A DNA stretch of 6,045 nt from Lactobacillus sp. UBA5815 (lineage in GTDB: Bacteria > Bacillota > Bacilli > Lactobacillales > Lactobacillaceae), in assembly GCA_002417825.1 (NCBI GenBank), contig DICX01000052.1:1-6045 (forward strand). Direction: 5' to 3'. Below are positions 1 through 5,959 of the stretch, piece by piece. Within the stretch, counting starts at the first letter, position 1. Each line of letters begins with the position of its first letter. The translations under genes and the position numbers were made by a program. A model generated the notes under the pieces. The model searched no databases and was not told the DNA's origin. It saw nothing but the letters and a program-made list of their open reading frames with translations.

Positions 1-221
1 TTACGGAAATGATGGTGAAATGAAATCGTCATACCATTCTTCAATGTCTTTTTTACGACATCTTCGATAGAATCAACGACTTTGTTTTCACCTGTCGTAA
101 CCCGAACCTTAGGAGCGACACGTTGAATTTCTGGATTTCCAATTTCAGTCGTTTCAAAAGGCTTCAAATTCATTTTGGCCATTAAATCACTTGGCAATTC
201 ACGATTGACTTTATTTTTCAA
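1..221 (-). CDS. citF: Citrate lyase alpha subunit (citrate CoA-transferase), N-terminal fragment
   Basis: This is the first 73 codons of the citrate lyase alpha subunit, cut by the left window edge. The subunit transfers the acyl carrier thioester from acetyl to citryl form, giving citryl-ACP in the cytoplasmic lyase complex. The diagnostic stretch is NGMTISFHHHFR at the fragment's end, matching the family's conserved NGMTVSFHHxFR segment; the preceding 60 or so residues are the usual poorly conserved N-terminus. I place the start at a TTG at 219-221, because an in-phase AAGGA-type Shine-Dalgarno lies 7 nt upstream and the reading begins LKNKVNRELP. The next in-frame ATG (180-182) has no visible ribosome binding site. 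With this start the gene overlaps the end of citE by 11 bp, which suggests translational coupling. Identity is strong; the exact start is less sure. Confidence 0.9.
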   Translation of the reverse strand, partial: MKNKVNRELPSDLMAKMNLKPFETTEIGNPEIQRVAPKVRVTTGENKVVDSIEDVVKKTLKNGMTISFHHHFR

Positions 222-1125
222 TGTAGTTTCCTTCCTCATCAATCAAATTTGACGCTTTTGCAATACTCAAGACACGGTCAGCACGTTCAACAACAGGCTT
301 ATCAACCATCTTGCCATTCATTGAAATAACACCTGAACCCTTGGCCCGTGCTTCACGAATTGCATTTTGAACGTTCTTAGCTTGCTCAATTTGTGCCTTA
401 GTTGGATTAAAGACTTTGTTCACCATTGGAATTTGTCTTGGATTGACCAAAGACTTACCATCATAACCAAGTTCATGAATATAATTGGTTTCACGATAGA
501 AGCCTTCTGTATCGTTCATATCTGAGAAAACAGAATCAAAAGCATAAATATCAGCTGCACGGCAAGCATGCAGGACCATATTACGTGCAAACTCCATTTC
601 TCTGCCATCTGGATAACGATGCGTATGCATGTCTGAAGTGTAATCTTCACCGGAAACGGCCATTCCCATCATGAGAGGGGTTGAAACGGCAATTTCAGGT
701 GCATTTAAAACACCCTTGGCGCTTTCAATAGCGGCCATGACACCGATGGATCCCTTTTTGACGCCAAATTCGTCTTCAGCAGCTTCCATATCTTTGATCA
801 ATTTATGAATCATGTCAGCAGTTTCAGTCTTTGGCAAGCGGATGACATCGACACCAGCTTTTACCATTGCACGAACGTCTTGATCATAATATGGTGTATC
901 TTGACCATTGACACGAACGACGATTTCAGAATTTCCAAAATCAACTGTTTTAACAGCTTCATAAACTAAAAGACGTGCAGCATCTTTTTGTGGTAAAGAA
1001 ACAGAGTCTTCCAAGTCAAGCATGATTGAGTCTGCACCGTAAATCCCAGCATCTTTGATCATCGCTGGATTGTTTCCAGGAACAAACATCATCGTACGTC
1101 TTAAACGTTTTTTAGTATAGGTCAT
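211..1125 (-). CDS. citE: Citrate lyase beta subunit (citryl-ACP lyase)
   Basis: A 304-residue protein of the HpcH/HpaI aldolase superfamily, of the usual length for CitE. It cleaves citryl-ACP to oxaloacetate and acetyl-ACP in the cytoplasmic citrate lyase complex. Visible signatures: the N-terminal RRTMMFVPGNNPAM (residues 9-22) and GADSIMLDLEDSV (30-42), VRVNG (70-74) with an arginine typical of substrate binding, MAAIESAKGV (130-139) and SGEDYTSDM (158-166). By family knowledge Glu134 and Asp161 in the last two are the expected Mg2+ ligands. GYDGKSLVNPRQI (220-232) is the conserved C-terminal segment. The ATG directly abuts the citD stop, and its GGAGGT ribosome binding site (1133-1138) lies within the final citD codons 7 nt away. 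The 3' end overlaps citF by 11 bp. All key residues are present, so the protein should be active. Confidence 0.97.
   Translation of the reverse strand: MTYTKKRLRRTMMFVPGNNPAMIKDAGIYGADSIMLDLEDSVSLPQKDAARLLVYEAVKTVDFGNSEIVVRVNGQDTPYYDQDVRAMVKAGVDVIRLPKTETADMIHKLIKDMEAAEDEFGVKKGSIGVMAAIESAKGVLNAPEIAVSTPLMMGMAVSGEDYTSDMHTHRYPDGREMEFARNMVLHACRAADIYAFDSVFSDMNDTEGFYRETNYIHELGYDGKSLVNPRQIPMVNKVFNPTKAQIEQAKNVQNAIREARAKGSGVISMNGKMVDKPVVERADRVLSIAKASNLIDEEGNYIEK
229..237 (-). promoter_or_regulatory. Ribosome binding site for citF (supports TTG start)
   Basis: On the minus strand GAGGAAGGA lies inside the last citE codons, 7 nt before the TTG at 219-221. It is the only good purine-rich site near the citF N-terminus, so it decides the start in favour of TTG over the downstream ATG at 180-182. 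Confidence 0.7.
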
Positions 1126-1419
1126 TTAAAGCACCTCCAGAGCTGGTTGATCAGTTGTTTCAGTTGCGCGTTGTGCTGCAGCTAACGTTCTTGCTTTGAT
1201 CACACAATCAAGCGCACCTTTGTCTACTGCTTTTACCTTAGCATCAGTCAAACCAAAATCTTTCAATGTGCTTTCAATAACACCATTGATTTGATCACCA
1301 TATGCTTTTTTTACTTCAGAATCTAAATCGATTTCAATGCCATTAGAGCCCTTTGAAATCATGATTTGAATATCAGAAGATTCCAATGTTCCTGCAACTG
1401 CAGTCGTTTTAATTTCCAT
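1126..1419 (-). CDS. citD: Citrate lyase gamma subunit (acyl carrier protein)
   Basis: A 97-residue protein matching the usual size of CitD. It carries the phosphoribosyl-dephospho-CoA prosthetic group, on which acetyl and citryl thioesters are exchanged during citrate cleavage. The conserved attachment segment AVAGTLESSD (residues 7-16) is present, with Ser14 at the position modified in characterised CitD proteins. DKGALDCVIKAR (66-77) is the second family signature. The ATG is preceded by AAGGAA (1429-1434) at 9 nt spacing. The gene starts 11 bp inside the end of citC and ends exactly next to the citE start codon, so it is part of a translationally linked block. The enzymes that make and attach the prosthetic group (CitG, CitX) are not in the window and may lie beyond citF. 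Confidence 0.96.
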   Translation of the reverse strand: MEIKTTAVAGTLESSDIQIMISKGSNGIEIDLDSEVKKAYGDQINGVIESTLKDFGLTDAKVKAVDKGALDCVIKARTLAAAQRATETTDQPALEVL

Positions 1420-2464
1420 CTATATTCATTCCTTTCTTAATCCGTGTTTGTAACTCAGAAAAATGATCTTGGATAAAATTCATGGTCGTTGCTGGAACCA
1501 AAGTCTTGATTTCAGCAAGATTACCATCACGGATATCTTCTCTCACCCGTGTAGCTGTGATCACGTTTTGACCCACTTGATAACGTGGTACTTCCACTAA
1601 GCGTACCTCCGGCTCTAATTCCCGGTTAAGTACCTCATTGTAAAGTGACGTTGTTCGAGAAAATGGTTCAGTACCGACATAACGTCGTGTAATATGCAGC
1701 TTCGGACTGATTATCTTTTTGAAAAGCCTAACATCGATTGTGGTTTGATTTTGAATCAAATCATCACTCGATGGCAAAAAATAAGCTGGAAAAGTTGCAC
1801 TCGAAACCATGTAATCATTACCACTGACCACAAAAACGTTATGCCAATTTTGACATCCTGCTTTAACTAGATTGAATCTTTCTTCAAACGTAAACAGTGA
1901 TAAATCTGCTGCCACGACGAAGACATAAACAAAATCATTTTCACGCGCTGCACGCTCAACGAGATGTTGATGACCTAACGTAAAGCAATTCGCATTCATA
2001 ACGATTGCTGCAATTTTTTTCTGATCTGCATGAGCAACTTGAGGCAATTCATTCAAATAATCATCGACATCAGGTGTTCCACTTTCCAGAAAAGCAGCTT
2101 GTGACGAATGTGCCAGTTCGCGAAAGCCTAAATGCTGAAAACTACTAATATATTTGGGTTTCGTAAAAACGAGCGCATGGTAAATTTGTTGATTAAACAA
2201 AACTTCCATTAATGCCGTCACGATTTGATTGAAGCGTGAACCAGATTTAGCACCAGCATTGTTAACTGCGATATATTTTAAAACATGTCCCGCAACTGAA
2301 CCTGTTGCAACTAACTGATTATTTTCATCGACGAGTCCTAAAGTTCGATCGATCACGTTGATTTCACGCTGGCTAAAATTATGAATACCTAAACTGACTA
2401 AAAAAGACTGCCAATCTTTCCTAGTGGCTTGATTCGTCAGATAGAGATCAATGATTTTATCCAC
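1409..2464 (-). CDS. citC: [Citrate (pro-3S)-lyase] ligase
   Basis: A 351-residue CitC, normal in length. It activates citrate lyase by ATP-dependent acetylation of the thiol on the CitD prosthetic group. The N-terminal part (about 1-130) resembles a GNAT acetyltransferase domain, including FQHLGFREL (109-117). The C-terminal part is a nucleotidyltransferase: MNANCFTLGHQHL (156-168) contains the xxGH nucleotide-binding signature, ATFPAYFL (223-230) and RYVGTEPFS (261-269) are family blocks, and ITATRVRED (302-310) is the ISxSxVR-like motif. The position before FT in the NANxFTxGH block is usually proline; here it is Cys160. The start is GTG at 2462-2464, chosen because AAAGGAGGT lies 6 nt upstream; the ATG at 2466-2468 is out of frame. 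It is the first gene of the citCDEF operon, read from the divergent promoter near 2521-2549. Confidence 0.95.
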   Translation of the reverse strand: MDKIIDLYLTNQATRKDWQSFLVSLGIHNFSQREINVIDRTLGLVDENNQLVATGSVAGHVLKYIAVNNAGAKSGSRFNQIVTALMEVLFNQQIYHALVFTKPKYISSFQHLGFRELAHSSQAAFLESGTPDVDDYLNELPQVAHADQKKIAAIVMNANCFTLGHQHLVERAARENDFVYVFVVAADLSLFTFEERFNLVKAGCQNWHNVFVVSGNDYMVSSATFPAYFLPSSDDLIQNQTTIDVRLFKKIISPKLHITRRYVGTEPFSRTTSLYNEVLNRELEPEVRLVEVPRYQVGQNVITATRVREDIRDGNLAEIKTLVPATTMNFIQDHFSELQTRIKKGMNIDGN

Positions 2465-2470
2465 GCATGC

Positions 2471-2479
2471 ACCTCCTTT
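2471..2479 (-). promoter_or_regulatory. Ribosome binding site for citC (decides GTG start)
   Basis: AAAGGAGGT on the minus strand is a near-perfect Shine-Dalgarno, 6 nt before the GTG at 2462-2464. An ATG at 2466-2468 sits only 2 nt from the site and opens a three-codon frame (ATG CGT GGA TAA) that overlaps the GTG, so it cannot be the citC start. Confidence 0.85.
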
Positions 2480-2520
2480 GATCTACTTGTGCACTTTTAC
2501 GCAAAAGCAATCTCAGCTAT

Positions 2521-2549
2521 AGTGTACCTTATTTTTTGAAAAATTTCAA
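2521..2549 (-). promoter_or_regulatory. Promoter of the citCDEF operon
   Basis: Read on the minus strand: a -35 box TTGAAA (2544-2549; 5 of 6 to consensus), a 17-bp spacer, then a -10 box TACACT (2521-2526; 4 of 6). Transcription would start near 2514 and give a leader of about 50 nt before citC. The leader contains a small inverted repeat, CTTTT-ACGC-AAAAG on the plus strand at 2494-2507, too weak to call a functional element. The suboptimal -10 fits a promoter that needs an activator, as inferred for CitI-type control. Start site and strength are predictions. Confidence 0.6.
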
Positions 2550-2557
2550 TTTTCAAA
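2535..2557. promoter_or_regulatory. Nested inverted repeat, candidate operator of the SorC-type regulator
   Basis: Three TTGAAA-type half-sites lie within 23 bp: TTGAAA at 2536-2541 and its complement TTTCAA at 2544-2549 and 2551-2556. The first two form a 6-2-6 palindrome. The first and third are part of an 8-7-8 perfect inverted repeat (TTTGAAAA at 2535-2542, TTTTCAAA at 2550-2557). The middle half-site is also the -35 box of the citC promoter. Position between divergent regulator and target genes makes it a plausible binding site, but the DNA is AT-rich and the assignment is inference. Confidence 0.4.
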
Positions 2558-2673
2558 GGATTTTTTTAAAAATTAAAACTAAAATTCTTTTATCCTTTAA
2601 GTCGCTTTCCACCGCTTTTTTTCAAAAAGAGTAAAATATGTTTGTAAATTTAGACAAAAGCGAGGAGTAAAAA

Positions 2674-3624
2674 ATGACAGAAGGCTATCATAATGAAGAG
2701 TTGGCCAATATCGCACGTGATTATTATCTCACCAAATTAACGATTTCACAGATCTCAGAAAAATACAATCTCTCTCGTTATTTGATCTCTAAAGCACTCG
2801 AAGAAGCGCAGGAAACCGGTATCGTCCAAATCCATATCAGAGCTAATATTGAACGCAATAGTCAGCTTGAAGCACGTTTTCGGTCAACGTTCGGTTTGAA
2901 GGAAGCTTTTATCTTGCGCGATGCGGATACGACTAGTCAAGACAACGAGCGTATCGTCACTTTTGCTGCCGATCAACTTCAACATTATATTTCTTCGAGC
3001 CATTACGTAGGCATTGGTTGGGGAACGACAGTTATGGATACCATCAATCACTTTGACAAAACCAGCCGGGACAACTTAACTTTTGTTCAGTTGATGGGAC
3101 TTTCTTTGAAAACTTCATCTCCTATCGGCATGACATCTCTTGTCCAGCGTGCAGCAGCAAAATTCGAAGCAGATTATTTACCATTACCTGCGCCTTTATA
3201 TGTTTTAAACGCTTCTGTACACCACGCACTCAAAAAAGAGCCTGCAATCACGCCTACGCTAAATGCTTATGACAAAATAGATCTTTTGTTTACTGGTATC
3301 GGAACAATAGATTCTTTAGATTCGACACCAATATGGCGTTCTTGTGAAGGAACGCTTTTACGCAATGTTGATCGTCAAAATATCGTCGGCATGATTTTAG
3401 GCCGACCATATGACATTAATGGTCATATTTATGATCAAGTTGCACAAATGGCAGTGGGTATTTGCCATGAAGAAGTCATCAAAGTGCCAATTCGATTTGG
3501 AATCATCAAAAACAAATTCAAAACGCGGGCATTATTGGGAGCTTTGAGAACAGGTCTGTTGACTCACCTAGTGATCAGTGAGGGCATGGCAACGCGTGTT
3601 TTAAAAGAAATGAGCGTTCAATAA
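2674..3624 (+). CDS. citI: SorC-family transcriptional regulator (CitI-like)
   Basis: A 316-residue protein of normal SorC-family length. The N-terminus (about 10-55) is a helix-turn-helix: ARDYYLTKLTISQISEKYNL followed by SRYLISKALEEA matches the family's pattern of short-motif DNA binding. Residues 60-316 form the sugar-phosphate-isomerase-like effector domain, with YVGIGWGTT (111-119), LLFTGIGTI (204-212), GRPYDINGH (243-251) and a C-terminal GALRTGLLTHLV (289-300), the typical order in this family. The ATG has GAGGAG 6 nt upstream. The gene is divergent from citCDEF across 209 bp, the arrangement of CitI in Weissella, where a SorC/DeoR-type protein activates citrate genes when citrate is present. 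I infer the same role here; the family is certain, the effector and the symbol are by context. It could also control the transporter to its right. Confidence 0.88.
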   Translation: MTEGYHNEELANIARDYYLTKLTISQISEKYNLSRYLISKALEEAQETGIVQIHIRANIERNSQLEARFRSTFGLKEAFILRDADTTSQDNERIVTFAADQLQHYISSSHYVGIGWGTTVMDTINHFDKTSRDNLTFVQLMGLSLKTSSPIGMTSLVQRAAAKFEADYLPLPAPLYVLNASVHHALKKEPAITPTLNAYDKIDLLFTGIGTIDSLDSTPIWRSCEGTLLRNVDRQNIVGMILGRPYDINGHIYDQVAQMAVGICHEEVIKVPIRFGIIKNKFKTRALLGALRTGLLTHLVISEGMATRVLKEMSVQ

Positions 3625-3632
3625 CGTCACAA

Positions 3633-4421
3633 TCAGACTAATTGATGTTTGTTCAGGAAAGTTAGTAATACTTCTTTTAATTCTTTAGGCTTTTCAAGTT
3701 GAATCACGTGCCCGCAATCCGGAATCATGCAGCTTTCAGCATGATCGTTCAATTGTGCAGCTACAGAGGCAAACTTGGGATTGAAATAGGGTGATTTACC
3801 ACCTGCAACAAATAAAATCGGCAACTTGGCATCAAGAATGACATCACGCCAGTCTTGAAAACTGTGATCGATTAAAAAATCATAATTTTGATCAGGATCA
3901 TATGGAATTTTTTGATATTCAAGACGCGCTTTCGCCTTGACCTCAAAATCAAGCGGTGCTACTGTTGCAGGGCCCATATCAAGTTTCATATAATCTGGAA
4001 AGTTTGACCAAGTCAATTCTTTGAATCCATACGGCCATGTTGTATCTGAAATCATTTTAGGGCTTTGATCTAAATCAACGATAGCAGATAATCGTTTTGA
4101 ACCAAACAACGATAAATACGCAAATAACGTTCCTGCACCCATAGAGTTACCAATGGCAATGGCATCTTTTATTTGTAAAGCCTCTAAGAATTCAGCTAAA
4201 TCGAGTGCATGACGACTGATTCGCTGACCTTTATAGGTACGATCTGAAAGGCCCTGATTACGTGGATCAAGAACGATAACGCGAAATTCTTTTTTTAAAA
4301 GTACTGTCAAAGGCTGCCACAACCAATGTGATGCGCCAATCCCAGGCAAGCAAACGATAGGCCGTCCTTCTCCAGTATCTGTATAAAAAAGATTGACTTT
4401 GTCGCTCGTCGTAAATTTCAT
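3633..4421 (-). CDS. Alpha/beta hydrolase of unknown substrate
   Basis: A 262-residue single-domain alpha/beta hydrolase, cytoplasmic with no signal peptide. Visible elements: oxyanion region LPGIGASHWLW (25-35), DPRNQGLSDR (52-61), nucleophile elbow IGNSMGAG (90-97) with Ser93, and CGHVIQLEKP (236-245) with His238. At the position after strand 7, where the acid usually sits (G-x-x-D), this protein has GGKS (207-210), with no acid. A likely substitute is Asp118 in DLDQSPK (116-122), after strand 6, as found in some members of the fold. The ATG has AGGAGA 5 nt upstream. It converges on the regulator gene with 8 bp between stops and lies downstream of the transporter's terminator. No clear promoter is visible in the 79-bp gap, so it may depend on read-through. 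It is not a standard citrate-cluster gene; esterase or thioesterase activity is only a guess. Confidence 0.85.
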   Translation of the reverse strand: MKFTTSDKVNLFYTDTGEGRPIVCLPGIGASHWLWQPLTVLLKKEFRVIVLDPRNQGLSDRTYKGQRISRHALDLAEFLEALQIKDAIAIGNSMGAGTLFAYLSLFGSKRLSAIVDLDQSPKMISDTTWPYGFKELTWSNFPDYMKLDMGPATVAPLDFEVKAKARLEYQKIPYDPDQNYDFLIDHSFQDWRDVILDAKLPILFVAGGKSPYFNPKFASVAAQLNDHAESCMIPDCGHVIQLEKPKELKEVLLTFLNKHQLV

Positions 4422-4440
4422 GTTGATCTCCTAACACACT

Positions 4441-4471
4441 AAAAAAGACAGGTCTTAATGGCCTGTCTTTT
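4441..4471 (-). terminator. Intrinsic terminator of the transporter transcript
   Basis: A perfect 10-bp stem (AAAAGACAGG at 4443-4452 with CCTGTCTTTT at 4462-4471) encloses a 9-nt loop. Read on the minus strand, the stem runs directly into a tract of six T (4441-4446), the classic rho-independent form. It sits 30 bp past the transporter stop and before the hydrolase start. The plus-strand reading has only a short T run, so it mainly serves leftward transcription. Confidence 0.85.
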
Positions 4472-4500
4472 AGAGATATTTTTAACTGACAAAAAGTGTT

Positions 4501-5922
4501 TTACCACATACCGATAACTTTCATCCATAATGAACCAACGATACCATAAATCAACAAGTCGATGATTCCGATGATGAAGTTATATTGCCACCATTCTTTT
4601 TGCGTCACATAACCGGACTCAAACATCACAGAAGCTGAACCGCTGGTATAGTGTGTCGTTGACGAGAACAAAGAGCCGATAAATGCGAGCTGCATTGCTG
4701 CAAGCATTGATGGAACACCACTGGAAATGGCCACGGCCAGTAAAGCACCATACATTGCAGAAACATGAGCAGTACCACTTGCAAAGAGATAGTGTGAATA
4801 GAAATAGATGACCATGATTGCAATCAAGACAACTACCCAACTGATTCCCTTTAAGCTAGATGAAACTTTCTTTGAGAACCAAGGAATAAATCCTAATGTA
4901 TTCAAAGAATTGGCCATGAAGATCAAAATTGAAAACCAAAGCAAGGTGTTCCAAGCGCCTGACTCTTGAAGCATATCTTTTGTTGTCAGTACACCTGTAA
5001 TCAACATTACAGAAACAGCAAGGAAGGCAACCAAAGCGGCATCAATTTGAATAATGCTTGAAAGCATCCATAAAATCAAAGCACAGATAAAGACCGTCAA
5101 CATCACTTTTTCTGGTAAAGTCCATTTACCTAATTTCTTTAATTCACCATCTGCCCATGTTTTGGCATTTGGAATCTTTTTAATTTCAGGTGGATAAATC
5201 TTATACAAAATCAAAGGAATCACAATCAAAGCTAAGATTGATGGGACGCAAGATGCCAAAAACCAAGATAACCAAGTGATATGAATGTGTTGGTGCTGAG
5301 CCATCTCCATCACGATCAGGTTTGGCGCCATCGCAGTTGCAAATAATGCGCTGATGATCACATCACCATGGAAAGCAGCAAAAACAAGAAATGAACCTAA
5401 TTTTTTTTCAGAATGCTTTTCAGGAGTCGATCCCAAAATTTCAGAAATCGACTTGATGATCGGGTACATCACACCACCCGTACGTGCGGTATTACTTGGC
5501 ATCGCCGGACTTAGTATTAAATCCACACCAATCAACGAATAGGCTAGTCCTAATGTGCTCTTGCCAAAAGTTTTAACAAAAAACAATGCGATACGGCGGC
5601 CCAATCCAGTTTTGATAAATCCTCTGGAGAGGAAAAATGCCATTGCAATCAGCCAAACCGCATCTGAACTGAAAGCCAAAAGTGCATTTTTCATTGGAAC
5701 AACTCTCAGCAAAGCAGTAAGTGAAAAGCCAATTAACGCAACACCTGCAATAGGCAAAGGCTTTGTGATACAGCCAATAATCGTTGCCAAAAAGATTGCC
5801 AGCATCTGCCATGCGGTGGCAGAAAGACCAGCTGGTCTTATTGGTGTTGTAAACCAAAAAATCAATCCAACTAAAAGCGGAATTATAAATCTTTTATAAT
5901 TCACTTTTTCCAATGTTTTCAT
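4501..5922 (-). CDS. citT: DASS-family di/tricarboxylate transporter (CitT-like)
   Basis: A 473-residue polytopic membrane protein, close to the usual length of CitT-type carriers. Hydrophobic segments run throughout, roughly at 12-26, 38-52, 56-72, 87-105, 125-140, 178-198, 220-240, 272-292, 296-312, 325-343, 360-380, 387-420 and 445-470. The family signature PSNTARTGG (142-150) holds the SNT substrate/ion motif. The second half has ASGTAHVSAMYG (381-392) in the matching position and SSTTHYTSGSASVMFESGYV (420-439), as in CitT relatives, before the WWQ turn. These carriers move citrate, succinate, tartrate or other anions, by exchange or Na+ symport. Placement next to the citrate lyase operon favours citrate, with succinate exchange possible. 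The ATG has AAAGGAG 7 nt upstream. It probably shares a transcript with the dehydrogenase-like gene 33 bp upstream and ends at the 4441-4471 terminator. Family is sure; substrate is inferred. Confidence 0.9.
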   Translation of the reverse strand: MKTLEKVNYKRFIIPLLVGLIFWFTTPIRPAGLSATAWQMLAIFLATIIGCITKPLPIAGVALIGFSLTALLRVVPMKNALLAFSSDAVWLIAMAFFLSRGFIKTGLGRRIALFFVKTFGKSTLGLAYSLIGVDLILSPAMPSNTARTGGVMYPIIKSISEILGSTPEKHSEKKLGSFLVFAAFHGDVIISALFATAMAPNLIVMEMAQHQHIHITWLSWFLASCVPSILALIVIPLILYKIYPPEIKKIPNAKTWADGELKKLGKWTLPEKVMLTVFICALILWMLSSIIQIDAALVAFLAVSVMLITGVLTTKDMLQESGAWNTLLWFSILIFMANSLNTLGFIPWFSKKVSSSLKGISWVVVLIAIMVIYFYSHYLFASGTAHVSAMYGALLAVAISSGVPSMLAAMQLAFIGSLFSSTTHYTSGSASVMFESGYVTQKEWWQYNFIIGIIDLLIYGIVGSLWMKVIGMW

Positions 5923-5934
5923 CCAACTTCTCCT

Positions 5935-5959
5935 TTAAAAAGCATGCCAAGCTTTTTAA
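5935..5959 (-). repeat. AT-rich hairpin between dehydrogenase-like gene and transporter
   Basis: A perfect 9-bp inverted repeat (TTAAAAAGC at 5935-5943, GCTTTTTAA at 5951-5959) with a 7-nt loop spans the stop codon of the upstream gene and reaches the edge of the transporter's Shine-Dalgarno (5930-5936). Only two G-C pairs support it, so it is weak as a terminator. It may be a partial attenuator, a processing site, or a translational influence on the transporter. Confidence 0.5.

Noticed and set aside
2597..2611. A cre-like sequence (CcpA site) with a GAAAGCG core on the minus strand in the regulator-citC intergenic region.
   Set aside because: About three mismatches to the usual cre consensus, including the conserved TG and CA ends, so it is no better than chance; a genome-wide motif scan would be needed.
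2632..2637. TAAAAT as a -10 box for the regulator gene.
   Set aside because: The -10 is good (5 of 6), but no acceptable -35 lies 16-18 bp upstream; the best match, TTTCCA at 2606-2611, is 20 bp away. A promoter must exist here but I cannot place it with confidence.
2641..2658. TTTGT-N8-ACAAA inverted repeat just before the regulator ribosome site, a possible autoregulatory site.
   Set aside because: Arms of only 5 bp in AT-rich DNA; no second copy seen near the citC promoter.
3625..3632. A terminator between the convergent regulator and hydrolase genes.
   Set aside because: The gap is 8 bp and I see no strong stem with a T tract in it or in the nearby gene ends.
4422..4500. A promoter for the alpha/beta hydrolase, using TTGTCA near 4486-4491 as -35.
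   Set aside because: No -10-like hexamer lies at suitable spacing, and the terminator stem occupies most of the gap downstream.
4619..4840. Open reading frames on both strands inside the transporter gene (for example 4619-4840 minus, 5354-5542 plus, 5555-5899 plus, 5573-5857 minus).
   Set aside because: They are alternate-frame shadows of a well-supported membrane protein; their translations show no recognisable domain, and I saw no reason to favour them over the transporter frame.
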